From contig NC_087077.1 in assembly GCF_026151205.1 (NCBI RefSeq), positions 16,094,983 through 16,158,982 of the forward strand: a stretch of 64,000 nt of DNA. Reading direction: 5' to 3'. This stretch comes from Bolinopsis microptera. Its lineage: Eukaryota; Ctenophora; Tentaculata; Lobata; Bolinopsidae. Of this stretch, positions 31,250 through 42,535 are shown piece after piece (the stretch's first letter is position 1; the number at the start of each line of letters is the position of its first letter). The notes beneath the pieces were generated by a model, which had not been told where the DNA came from, made no database searches, and was given only the letters and a program-made list of their open reading frames with translations. The translations under genes were made by a program, and so were the position numbers.

Positions 31250-32650
31250 AGACACATACTTTCCCCATTTCCATTGGAGAGGCTACCATAACACCCTTAC
31301 AGAAGCCCAAAAAAACCCATTGGTCCTCTGAAGAATTTACGTCCACTCACCTTGTCCAATGCAGCAGAAAAATTCTGTCTATGGCTACTCTTAAAAGGAT
31401 AGAAGAAAAAGTAAACGCCTTCACTGGTCCATAGCAGTGTGCATATAAACGCGCTCGTTCTTGTGCTGATATTGTTTGGTGTCAGTGAGTTCTACTGTCG
31501 GTTTTCCAAAGGAAAAAATGGGAGTATCATCGCATGGGCATAGATATGTCTAGTGCATTTTACACGATCAAACGCACTACGATTCTTGAACTCCTGAAAC
31601 TGTATGGCTGTACTGAGGATGAGCTGAGGATTGCCCGGTTGTTGTTGTCTAACACAAAGCTACGGGTGAAGGTAAATGGAGTTCTTTCAGCTGAGTTTCT
31701 AAGTCTCCTTGTAGCTTTCCAAGGTGACTGTCTATCCGGCTGTCTGTTCACCCTCGTCTTGACTGGTGCTTTGAATGAACTTAGATGGACTATAACAATC
31801 AGTTTAGATAGGCCAACTCCCCCCATTACTATTGCTGGCCTTCCACTTGATACTGAATATGCTGATGATGTCGACTTCAATGATGAAGAGGAAGACAACT
31901 TAAGAGCTTTTTTGCCCCATGCAACAGCTATACTAGAGAAATGGAACCTCTTTGTCAATGAAGACAAAACGGACTTCACTCATGTTTATTTAGCTAGTAG
32001 GTACGAGTGAAGTCGACAGTGATGGAAAATTATTGTCGGGGAATGAAGCATGGATGAAAAGTATCACTCTAGGGTCCGTCTTGTGTAGCAAAGCTGATAT
32101 TCAGCGTCGCATAAACCTGGGATATGCTGCTTTCAACAATTACAAGAAGGCCTGGAGTGATAAACTGCCTCTAAACAAACGTCTAATGTACAACTCATCC
32201 TGTTGGGCCGTCCCAAAAATATTCCTTGAAAAACTAAATGCTGTTCACCGCAGACATTTATCATCTTCGCACTATTTTGAATATAAAGTACCCAGGAGTC
32301 ATCTCCAACAAAAACTTGTATAAACGCTGCAATGCTGAACCATTGCCAGAAAAAGTGGCCCGTAGTCGGTGGAGAATGTTAGAACATGTTTTGCGGGGTC
32401 CTGTTGTCGTTGACGGACCAACGTTTTCTTCCCTCATTTAAAATTAGCACATGTACATAGAAATCCACACAAACTGGCACAGATTATTCGTTTTAAAGCT
32501 ATCTTGCTATCTGGAAAGTTTCAAGAAAATCGTATAGTTGGATCCGACATAAACTATTGTCCGAAAAACCTAACTTTGGAGTTGGACAGGTGTCGCTGTC
32601 GGACAGAAGTCGCCCAATCATACATACTTAAGTCTCAGAGGCCTTAACGG
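31250..32650 (+). pseudogene. Decayed non-LTR reverse transcriptase of a second clade
   Basis: Recognisable blocks: LKNLRPLTLSNAAEK, FTGP.QCAYKRARSCADIV, MGIDMSSAFYTIKR (normally AFDTIKR; the catalytic Asp is changed to Tyr), AFQGDCLSGCLFTLVLTGAL and DTEYADDVDF (catalytic YADD near 31857). Then LFVNEDKTDFTHV and C-terminal blocks NLGYAAFNNYKKAW, NSSCWAVPKIFLEKLNAVHR and LPEKVARSRWRMLEHVLR. Frame changes lie near 31490, 32010 and 32285, and a deletion near 32195 removes residues before YNSSCW. It differs from the RTE-like LINEs at 16-18 and 37-40 kb. The clade was not assigned. Confidence 0.75.
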
Positions 32651-33487
32651 CCAACACACCAAACCTGTTCACCGTAGTGGAAGAAGTAAAAAACATTTCA
32701 CGCCCTTATTTGAAAAATTAAACCTCCGTCTTTAACGATTGAATATTAATATTATGCAGAATCAAGATCACTTTACTTTTGACTTTTGACCCAAGCTTAC
32801 TACGATCACGCTACTGTGACTGATACACCCCCGAGCGTAAGTCGGATTTGTCGAAATCAATTTAAGTCCCTCCACGTGAATCTAGACAAGTTAATACACA
32901 ACATTTTCTGGATTCCCTTTTATCTGATTGTCTAGTCTGAGAACAACGTAGCGGGAGGTCCGTTCGATGTTGGTTCACTTTGAGTAGAGTTTTCAGAGTA
33001 TTTTTTACTGTAAGCGACGCAAAACTGTGTGCTTTCTAATAGTAGCAACTAGCAATATTAGACAGTTAGAAGATAATCAATAAATTAAATAATTTAGAAA
33101 TTAATATGACGGATGTGCAATGTGCATGTGAAATTAAAAATGTATACGAAACAAAATGTTGTGTGCTAAATTTAAGGTTCGATAGTCAAAGGTGGTGCCA
33201 TTAATGAATGCTGTCAGGCAGGACTCTCAGCTCACGTATAATGAGATCTTGATAGAATATTTGTGGATCACGTGTGCATACCGGACCCGGACCACAATTT
33301 AGGGTGCTTCTGGTCGGTGGAAACCCCAGCGTACTGGTAAAAGTAAAGTTATAAGTCCTGCTAGAAAAGTAGAAAGTAGCTAGCCTATATTCAATTTTCA
33401 ATCGTTTTAAAAATCAATTGCTTCTGTAAACTTAGCTCATGGCCTGTGGCTGTATTACATTTTAATCATGCAAATTAAATCACAGAT
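32651..33487. other. No supported gene
   Basis: Unique, AT-rich; nothing recognised. Confidence 0.45.
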
Positions 33488-34084
33488 CTGCCGTTTTCTG
33501 ACAAAAGTGCTTAAGTAACATTTTGGAAATTTCGGGTTTTTTGGTCTAACTTTTGTTTTTGGGTCAAGAACTATCCCTGAGGACCATTGGATACATTCGC
33601 CGACCCCCCGAAACCCCCTTTTTGGAATCCCCTAAAATGCAAAAAATGGTAATTTTTCTGAGAAAAGTGCTTAAGTAACATTTTGGAAAACGGGTGCCGT
33701 TTATTTCAAAAATGGTTCCATTTCGGGAACTGAAAATGGTGGCATTGTTTTCTACGTCCAAAACTGGCCTAGTGACAGCAATTTGGTGATCGTGGGTCTT
33801 TTGGCCTGGGAGAAAACAATTTATGTCACTTAAGCACTTTTGTGAAAACGGGCTCGTTTTCTCACAAAAGTGCTTAAGTGCCATTATACGTTTCATTAAA
33901 TGTTGATTCTGCCAACTGAAACTATATAATCGGTACTAACAAATCTAAATTTTCACGACGGATCGATTGGTGATGGTCATAAACTTCAGAAACGCCAGCT
34001 TCGCCGTCAAAATTGCCGATTTGTCAATGCAGAAAGTTTCAAAATATATATATTGACCCAAAAAATATATTTATTATAGTTATA

Positions 34085-34135
34085 CTAACCCTAACAGTAA
34101 CCCTAACCCTAACCCTAACCCTGACCCTAACCCTG
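34085..34135 (+). repeat. Interstitial CCCTAA telomere-type tract
   Basis: About seven CTAACC units, two of them with a G change, followed by G-rich GGGTCAATTG repeats (34160-34235). It is the complement of the animal TTAGGG telomere repeat and lies inside the 3.3 kb transposon. Confidence 0.85.
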
Positions 34136-34249
34136 AATTGACCCCAGTGTAATTACATGGGGGGGGGTCAATTGTCGGGGTCAATTGCATCGGGGGCCGG
34201 GGGTCATTTGTCGGGGGGGGGGGGGGTCAATTGTCGCGGTACCATACTA

Positions 34250-35016
34250 CAGGGTGGGCCAAAAGTCAGTACCCATACGTTGGCCTTTATAGCTCAGTCA
34301 CTGAGTGCTCAATTTTAATACTTCTTTCTGGTATGACTTAGTACCACCACTGGTTCGAGGAATTTGTCAACTCGAAAAATATTCACGTTCATTTTTTTCA
34401 AATGGAGGTTCATTTTCACATTTATTTTATAGTTTGGATAGCCGGATGAAGCTAAATGTTATTGAATTGTGTTTGGCCATTCGAATTACGTTTGTCCTGA
34501 AAGAATTAGAACTGTAGCTTCTCAGATGACCGAGATATGAAGCATAACGAGTTTATTCATTACGTGTGATCAGGTGATTGGTTTACCTAATCACGTGATA
34601 AGGTGACCCCGTTAACTACCCCGTTAAACATTATGGGAATTGTTAAGGGTGCCCAATTAAGGTGTCGTGTCACGGTGTCACATAATCACCCAGTCAATTT
34701 TGTTAACGAGATACAGAAAATGCTTGATAAATTCGTTATTTCTTATCCGTTTTGCCTCATGTTTTCAGCTCATATGCAACATTTGATAATCTACCGTCTC
34801 TGAAAAAATTAGGCGTTCAGCATGTTCAGAGATAACAATACAGGTGTTTTAACATTGAATGGGTGTGGTCTAAAATATTCGAATTTTCAAATTTTGACGA
34901 CGGAATCCTCGAACCAGTAAGTACAGTATACCATCTGCAAAGCAACAGCTCTCAAATATAAAACACGGCGGAGCTATTAAGGCCAACGTATGGGTACTGA
35001 CTTTTGGCCCACCCTG
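34250..35016. mobile_element. 767-bp mariner-like non-autonomous element
   Basis: 46-bp terminal inverted repeats with one mismatch start CAGGGTGGGCCAAAAGTCAG. TA is duplicated at 34248-34249 and 35017-35018. TA target and CAGGGTGG.CAAAAGT ends are characteristic of mariner-related elements. No transposase of meaningful length (longest frame about 70 codons). It is nested inside the 33488-36764 transposon. Confidence 0.9.
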
Positions 35017-35200
35017 TATATACCGTTCTATACCTCTAATTTGGAGATTCGGTACCAATCAGTGCAGTGGTTGTCAGCTTTTTATTAACTCCGGCCAATT
35101 TCTTGACTGTGCTAATCAACTCGGTTTTATTGACTTTTAGTTTTGGTGCCAAATAGGCAAAATTCCAAATAACTTAAGAACTTAAAAGAAAGATAAAAGA

Positions 35201-35550
35201 AAACCTGCCGATTTATAACTTTAACACTGCCATAATAGCATAATCTATTTGGCATGGATTGATAATTTTATAAAAAATCTTGCCAAGTTAATGGAAAACC
35301 TGCCGATTTAACTTTATAACTGCCGTAATCTATCCGGCAAGGATTGATAATTTTATAACAAATTCTGCCAAGTTAATGGAAAACCTGCCGATTTAACTTT
35401 ATCACTGCCGTAATCTATCCGGCGAGGATTGATAATTTTATAACAGATCCTGCCAAGTTAATAGAAAACCTGCCAAATAACAAATACCTGCGCTGTTGAT
35501 GCAGGATCACTAGTTAATGAGGCAGGTTTTGCAATAAAAATTAAGAGAAA
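35201..35550 (+). repeat. 85-bp tandem repeat, about 3.5 units
   Basis: AAACCTGCCGATTTAACTTT starts at 35201, 35296, 35381 and 35466. Each unit contains CTGCCGTAATCTATCCGGCA and GATTGATAATTTTATAACA. Inverted short copies (GGCAGGTTTT) follow at 35520 and 35640. Confidence 0.9.
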
Positions 35551-35689
35551 ACCTGCGGATTTAGTGTAATATACTGCTGATCTGCACTGAGTAAATTAGA
35601 TTACTAGGCAGGAGTGGTAATTTGGCAGTCTTCGCTATTAACTGGGCAGGTTTTAGGTTAAATTCGCAGTGGCAATGGCTGGAAGGGGC

Positions 35690-35816
35690 CTTTTTTACAA
35701 CCAATGTTTTATCACGACAGTTTAAGGCTAATTTTTTGTTTTACTTTCGATGACCAATGGTTTGAACGGGTAATTTTCATCAGAACATGGAGCTTTTTCT
35801 GATGTGGCTGTACTTA
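35690..35816 (+). repeat. Internal direct repeat of the 3.3 kb transposon
   Basis: ACAACCAATGTTTTATCACG, TTACTTTCGATGACCAATGG and TTTTCATCAGAACATG recur at 36400-36525. This second copy shows the uninterrupted form of the LINE insertion site at 35816. Confidence 0.85.
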
Positions 35817-36344
35817 CTGGCTGTACTGTCACCAATTGCCTACAAGACAAATTCCTAAATTCATTCAAGTCTACAGTCAACAAGCATGTGCTTACTGCAC
35901 AAGCACATAAACCGGATGACAAGGACTGGGACAACTCAAATTTCGTACTTTTAGAAATTTAAATAATTTGGTACAACATACGTTGATCATAATAACGAGC
36001 AACAAAACTTTAACCTCATAACAAAATATGACTATTTTCGAGCATATTTTACAATGCTATCGACACCACGCAATTTCACTGTCATTTACAACTTTTAAAA
36101 GATAAAAATATCACCGCGCATTCTTCAGACCCTGTGTCGCTGTTCTAAATTTATGTCAAGAGATAAGAGTTATTTAAAATTCTTAATAGTACTAATACTA
36201 TTTAAATTTGCTAATAGCATAATCATATTTTATACATTATTAATACTTTATACATTGTGTGCATATATTTATATTTGATTGTAATTAAAGATTTTAAGGC
36301 GTTAGTGCCGAGTAATGCCTTCGGGTAGTGCTCCTCAATCAATC
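35817..36344 (+). mobile_element. CR1-like LINE 3' end, 5'-truncated, TSD ACTTA
   Basis: Insert flanked by ACTTA (35812-35816, 36345-36349). It begins in coding sequence reading FLNSFKSTVNKHVLTAQAHK, then PDDKDWDNSNFVLLEI and a stop, followed by a 3'UTR ending CTCAATCAATC. This is the usual end of a CR1/L2-type polymerase with a short repeated tail. The paralogous segment near 36520 preserves the empty site GCTGTACTTAAGCAC-like. Confidence 0.8.
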
Positions 36345-36768
36345 ACTTAAGCACTTTTCTCAGAAAACGAAATTTCAAATTTTCTATTTCAGCGTGTCCC
36401 CTATTTACAACCAATGTTTAATCACAACAGTTTTAGGCTAATTTTTCGTTTTACTTTCGATGACCAATGGTTTTAACGGGTCATTTTCATCAGAACATGT
36501 AGTATTTGCCGATGTGACTGTACTTAAGCACTTTTCTAAGAAATTCAAACTATAATTTGTGATTTTGAGGCACTTTCCGAGAAGTTAGGATGATGAAACC
36601 TTGTCATAAGTCTCAAAAGTCGACAAAGTACCTTAGAAACATAGTGGGTGCAGTTTAAATTCGACAATAGCTAGCCCAGAGCAATTACAGAATTGAAATC
36701 TTTAAAGTCAATTTGCACAAAATGAACCTTGTGTTACTTAAGCACTTTTGTCAGAAAACGGCAGAGAT

Positions 36769-37176
36769 GTACCATATAGAGCATAATTACAAATATCGTA
36801 AAGTTAAACCAATCCAATTTTCAAGTTTTCACACATTTTTTTACCGGCCGTTTTTGACCAATAAACACGAATTTGAATAGCAACGCTTCGTGCAGGGGAA
36901 ATTTTAAACTTTCTCGATGAGTAGTCATGAAGGGCCCGACAAATTAAATTTACAGTTCAGAAATCTTTTGGCCCCAAAGGTTTTGCTCTATTACGGGTAA
37001 ACCTAGGATGCTGCAGATTCAACTCTGTACATTCAGACCGTCTGTGCGTGGTGAAGAGCCACATCCTGCTCGAGGTGGGGCTGCATGCAACTTCAGTGAT
37101 GGAGTTGTAACTGAACACAGCGGATCTAGGGGTGCACCCCCGAAAAAAAGCCGGGCATCCTCAGAACGAGCTCGTG
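36769..37176 (+). other. Spacer and probable 5' region of the following LINE
   Basis: No gene. GC content rises from about 37000, where LINE 5'UTR sequence probably starts; the exact 5' end is not visible. Confidence 0.4.
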
Positions 37177-40100
37177 ATGATGGTGATTTGGGTTAATGAA
37201 GATGTAACAGATTCCGGAACTATGGGAGCACCATCTGTCATCTTTCCGTTTTATTTACTGTATGTGGGAACATCTACTGATGAAGTAGCTATCAAGAGAG
37301 CCATTCCAGTGGCGCAGGTGGCTCACGTGTCACATAGCCAACAGAAAAGAAACATGATGAATAGTTCTTACAGCACTAGGGTATCAGCCCCTACTTTTGT
37401 TTCTGGACGTGAAGGTGGTAATGATTTCACCAACTTAAATCCGAATGGAAGGTTGGTGAATGATGAGCCTAATCAACCTGAAACACCCAACATAAACGAA
37501 AACAACAAAAAAAGTTTATTTTCATGTACCGACATTACCTGGGTAGGCACTCTTAACACTAGAACGATAAGAACTGCTCAGAGGAAACTGGAGATGGTAC
37601 ATCTTTTCGAGAAGAGTGGAGCAGAGATTGTAGGTATCCAAGAGCACAGGATAGTCCATGAAGAGCCTGTCAAAGTAGAGAGAGTTGGCAAGAGCAGCTA
37701 TCTAATTACTTCATCAGCTACTAGGAATCGGGCCCAGGCAGCAGTGGGCGGAGTGGGATTCATCCTAACTAGCAAGGCATTTGACGCAACTACGGAGATA
37801 ACACCAGTAACGGAGAGAATCCTTAAGATATCTCTAAATGGTAATCCTAAACCAACCTTCGTCTGTGTCTACGGACCTACGGAGGCAGATAGTGTAGAAG
37901 CAGCAGAGAAGTTTCATACCGATCTAAGGTGTGCAGTCTCACAGATCCCTGCTCACAACTTCTTGGAGGTGATTGGGGATTTTAACGCTCATCTATCAAA
38001 GAGGGACGAGAATGACTTTGGTTGGTATTTCCATGAGAGAACCAACAGAAATGGGGAGCTGCTTCGGGATACTGCCCTGGAAAGTAATCTGGAGATTACA
38101 AACACCAGGTTCAGAAAGAAGCGGGGTAAGATGTGGACTCACCTATCGGATGGAACCCTGAATAAGTCTCAGTTAGACTTTATTCTAGTGAGGAAGAAGT
38201 GGAGGAACAGTGTCAAAAATACTGAAGTCTACAGCTTCTTTAGTACACTGGGTACTGATCATAGACTTGTTTTGTCTAAGATCAAGCTATCTCTTCGACG
38301 AGCAAAAAAGCAACCCAAGAAAACCTGGTATAATTGGGGAGCACTTAAATCGGATGAAGACCTACAGAAGAGATATGCAGTAGAAGTCAAGAATCGGTAC
38401 TCTGCTTTATGCGAGCAAACCGATGAAAGTGAGGTTACGGAACTGTATGGGCATTTTGTTGATGCGATTGCTGATACCAACAAAGCCATACTGCCTAAGA
38501 GAGAAAAGAAGAGACGTGACGATTTCGCGGGTGATCAGCGAGTTCAAAGCGTGCGTACAGCCTTGCAGCAAGCAGAGACTGTCTATCACCGGGATCCTAG
38601 TGAAGACAGTCGACTGTCTGTTAAGCTATTAAAAACTGAACTGGATCAGGTGTACCAGGACATCTTTGAAGAAGATCTAGTTGCCAAGGTTAGAAGGGTC
38701 GAAATGGCTGCAGACAGATGCAAAAACAAAGAAAGTTGGAATGTCATAAATGAGATAACTGGCAGGAAGGCCAAGGGGGCAACTCAAATAAGGGGCAACG
38801 GAGCCGAAGAAAGGAAGAAAAATTGGCTTGGGCATTTCACGAATCTGTTAGGGAGTATACCGGATGTGGAAAACGAGCATCCTAGGATCGAGACTCAATT
38901 TGAAGGACTCAACATCAGTACAGAACCTTTTACTGTGGATGAGCTTAAAGCTGCTAAACACAGGATAAAAGAAGGTAAAGCACCAGGTGATGACGGCATA
39001 CCACCTGAAGTCCTCAAAAGATACGACCTGGATGAAATCGTGCTGTCCTTCTGCAACAAAGCCCTGACAGATGGTATTGCGCCAGATCAGTGGAGGATAA
39101 GTAACATCATCCCGGTTCCCAAAAAGGGAGACTTGACCAACCCTGGAAACTGGAGGGGGATATCTTTGACTTCTCTCGTAGCTAAGACTCTCAATAGAAT
39201 GGTGCTTAATAGGATCCAGCCGGCTATAGAGGGGGTACTTAGGGACACTCAGAATGGTTTTCGGGAAGGACGGTCCACTACTTGTCACATCTTGGCACTC
39301 AGAAGGATTCTAGAGGGGGCTAGACAGAGAAATTTACCGGTAGCTATGGTGTTTGTTGATTTTAAGAAGGCCTTTGATTCACTTCACCGGGGAATTTTGA
39401 TGCAAATACTAAAGGCCTATGGAATACCGGACAGTATTGTAGATATCATTAATCTTCTCTATGTCAACACGAAGGGCAAAGTTATAACACCAGATGGGGA
39501 TAGCTATTTGATATCCTGGCAGGAGTTCTTCAAGGGGATACATTAGCACCATACTTGTTCATTATAGCCCTTGACTATTGCATGAGACAAGCCTTAAGCA
39601 AGCATCCTGAAATAGGATTTACCATTAAGCCTTATCGGAGTAGGAGAGTCAAGGCGGAGAAGATAACAGACACTGGTTTTGCAGATGACATTGCTCTGAT
39701 AGCAGATACTGTAAAGGAGGCAGAGATGCTGATGCTAGAGGTAGAAAGAGTTGCTGCTACAGTGGGACTTAAAATGAATGAAGGGAAAACCAAATTCATT
39801 ACTCAGAACATCGAGAACCCTGATACCATCAAGTCCCTGGGTAACAACACAATAGAGCACGTGGAAGACTTTACCTATCTTGGTTCTAGAATCAGAGACA
39901 GTGAGAGTGATATCAGGGTTAGGAAAGGAAGAGCATGGGGAGCATGCCACACTCTCAAAAAACTTTGGAAATCTAACCTTAGAAAGTCTATCAAGACCAG
40001 AGTGTTCACAGCACTAGTCGAGTCGGTGCTTCTATACGGTTCTGAGACTTGGACTATGACGAAAAGGCTGGAGAAGATGGTTGATGGTTGCTATACACGA

Positions 40101-40436
40101 ATGTTAAGAATGGCCCTTAACATCAATCAATATCGAGACCATGTCAGCAACCACAGTCTGTACGGTGATCTTCCTAAAGTCAGCTCCAAGATAACCCAAC
40201 GAAGGCTCAGACTTGCAGGTCATGCTCACCGACATCCGGAGCTGACACTGAACAAACTGATCCTCTGGAAGCCGAGTCATGGGCATACTAACAGGGGGCG
40301 ACCTTACCTAACACTACTAGATAACCTAAAAGCAGATACTGGGCTGAAATCAGTAGATGAGATAGCTAGACTGATGGAGGACAGAAAGCTGTGGAGAACT
40401 GTTGTCAATGGATCTCGGGAATACTACCCGCCTTAA
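37177..40436 (+). pseudogene. Nearly full-length APE-RT LINE (RTE-like) broken by a single missing base
   Basis: Two adjacent frames together encode about 1,080 residues. The first (ATG 37177 to 39546) holds an AP-type endonuclease: WVGTLNTRTI, GIQEHRI, VCVYGPTEADS, IGDFNAHLS, SQLDFILV, GTDHRLVLSK. It continues with RT blocks APGDDGIPPEVLK, PVPKKGDLTNPGNWRGISL, GFREGRSTTCH and FVDFKKAFDSLHR. Near 39510, TATTTGATATC lacks one base relative to a frame reading FDILAGVLQGDTLAPYLF, so the polymerase palm is split. The second frame (to 40436) contains TGFADDIALIADT with the catalytic DD, FTYLGSRI, LYGSETWTMTK and the LRLAGHAHRHPEL tail. The element is not autonomous as read, but is otherwise well preserved. 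Confidence 0.9.
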
Positions 40437-40455
40437 GTCAAGTAAGTCAAATCTG
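40434..40455 (+). repeat. Short repeated LINE tail
   Basis: TTAAGTCAAGTAAGTCAAAT follows the stop codon. Such AAGTCA/AAGT micro-repeats form the 3' ends of RTE-type LINEs; compare AGTACAAGTAAGT at 18015-18029. Confidence 0.5.
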
Positions 40456-41645
40456 TGTTGTTAGTTTTTATTTATAACGGATTGTAAATATATCAACACA
40501 CCGAAATAAAATTAAAAGTGGCGTGTTTGTTTCACAAAAAGCACACTCCGGCCCAAATACTCAAATATTACATTTCTGGACAGGGAAACAAATTCTGTGC
40601 CAACTCATGGCATTTATTACATTTTCTAAAACACAAATATCCAAAATAAATTTAAGTAGGCTTTGCACTGAAAATAAAAATGACCAATAACTGGGCGGAT
40701 CCCTTTCTATCTAAAAGTTTTTTGTGATTTTGTGTTTGTCATCATCCACACGATATCAAGTTATCGTTAATCTAGTTAAAAGAGTGCACGCGTTTCACTG
40801 CTTAACTTACTTGCTTTAGGAGTGAGGTGTCATTCTTAACTTAAACTAGTTTGAATCAAAAGCGAGTAGCATTATGATCTTTTATAGTCCTTCCTCCCGT
40901 TTCAAACGTTATACATTATATATATCCAGTTGGGCCTAGCTTGAATTCGATCCTCCACTAGCGTCGCCCTCAATATCAACCCCTTTGATAATGTATTATC
41001 TTCTTATTATCTTACTGACTAAAATTAGCACGGACGCGGTTATGAATTCTGCAAAAACAACCAAATAGCGCCCACAATATTAACAGTGAAAAATCCAACT
41101 GTGTGAAAAAGGTCTCGAATATTGACCACAATCTACGTGGTGATATAAAATGAGTGTATTAAATCAGAACTTTTTATTTGTTCTCTTTCGAAGCAAATAG
41201 CTATTAATATAAATGTGTCATCTGTCATGTAACCCACTTTTCCAAGATCGGATCTTGAAAGACGGAGCCATTTATGGTCTCACTTCTCAACTGTCACAAA
41301 CTATAAGTTGACAGTTGAAAGAGATACTGAGACAGGGGATCACCATACCAGTGGGAACGTACTTGACTATTAATTAATTGTGTTCTCTGACATATACTTA
41401 ATGTAGCTAAAGGATATAAATAAGCAGGGTTAAAGAGCCGCATTGATTACATGGTGAGATTCTTACAGAAGAGCCCCCGATTGGTGTAATCTACTTAAAT
41501 CAACGAATTTGTGGACGCTGATTCCGAATCACCATACGTATAATTTCCAACATATGGTCAGGGTAAAATTGTTTTCTTCTTTCGCGCAATCTGCTCGAGC
41601 CATCTACAATCTATAAAACTTGTCACAATAGTCAATCGTATAAAG
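40456..41645. other. No supported gene
   Basis: AT-rich. A 10-bp hairpin TCAACTGTCA/TGACAGTTGA lies at 41287-41318. Nothing else recognised. Confidence 0.45.
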
Positions 41646-41821
41646 GGATATTATCATTATTAACCAACAACCATCATCTGGTCTCATCAAATACCAATAT
41701 CAGTATCGTTATACAATTACAAGCTTAAGTACGATCTAGATCGTTCAAGCTTGCATAACGGTACTGATTTTGGTATTTGATGAGACCAGATGATGGTTAT
41801 TGGTTAATAATACTAATATCC
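41646..41821. mobile_element. 176-bp full-length palindrome
   Basis: 67-bp arms (GGATATTATCATTATTAACC.. and its inverse, a few mismatches) flank an inner palindrome AAGCTTAAGTACGATC / GATCGTTCAAGCTT. It has the form of a hairpin MITE. The target duplication is not resolved. Confidence 0.75.
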
Positions 41822-41837
41822 AAACCCAGCTGGGTTT
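41822..41837. repeat. Perfect 16-bp palindrome
   Basis: AAACCCAGCTGGGTTT directly abuts the larger palindrome. Confidence 0.85.
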
Positions 41838-42431
41838 GATATCGAATTTATGAACAGTATAATATTTATAATTATAAAACCATATTTAAAATTAAAAGAA
41901 CAGCAAATCCCTTTGAGCCCATAAGATTCAAGAATGCAAATTTTATTTCAGCTGAAGTAATTATACATATGATAACATGAATATTATCTAAATAATACCT
42001 AAATTACCTAAATATTGGAGAAATTGTGAGATAAGAGCCATCATGCACAATGTAATTGTAAATTGGACAGAGCTGTAAGTGTAGCATCACCATGACCAAG
42101 GTATTGGTAACCAATGTGGATCACAACTTCAATTTTATTAAACAAAAATTTCAGTTAAACAAAAATTTCAATTTTATGCCAGACAAAACTAAATTACAAA
42201 AAAATCCTGAAATGAAGCCTAATGTGACGGAACACAGTCACATGTTGAAATGAACAACCATAATCACTGGCAAAATCCAGTAGTCGAGCTATAGTTAAAT
42301 AAAACTTGACTTCTCGGCCCAAAACTTTCCTTCTTGTTCACGAGAGAAAACAGTCTACCCAAAAACAGAATCGCAGCTAACGTTTTCGAATATATCACTG
42401 AATAGGAGTCCTGTATTTTTATGGTCGTTGA
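41838..42431. other. No supported gene
   Basis: A duplicated AACAAAAATTTCA motif at 42140-42170; otherwise unique AT-rich DNA. Confidence 0.45.
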
Positions 42432-42535
42432 AGAAAGTTACTTAGATTTTAGAAAAATTACTTAGATTTTGAAAAAATTACTTAGATTTTTAAAAAATTA
42501 CGTACGTTTTGAAGAAAATTACGTGCGTTTGAAAA
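42432..42535 (+). repeat. About 22-bp AT-rich tandem repeat
   Basis: Five diverging units of AAATTACTTAGATTTTGAAA; the last two carry TTACGTACGTTTT and TTACGTGCGTTT. Confidence 0.85.

Larger units (their letters stand above)
33488..36764. mobile_element. 3,277-bp DNA transposon with 33-bp TIRs and 4-bp TSD, hosting later insertions
   Basis: The termini CTGCCGTTTTCTGACAAAAG..TAACA (33488-33520) and the inverse (36732-36764) match over 33 bp. AGAT flanks both ends (33484-33487 and 36765-36768). At least five further copies of TTTTCTGACAAAAGTGCTTA-type sequence lie inside both ends (33655, 33824 inverted, 33858, 36346 inverted, 36522 inverted). Multiple subterminal repeats are typical transposase-binding sites. 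No transposase ORF survives. A 4-bp duplication is reported for Chapaev and Sola1 types, but the superfamily is not assigned. Confidence 0.85.

Noticed and set aside
31560-31979. 139-codon minus-strand ORF
   Set aside because: Antisense shadow of the reverse transcriptase domain.
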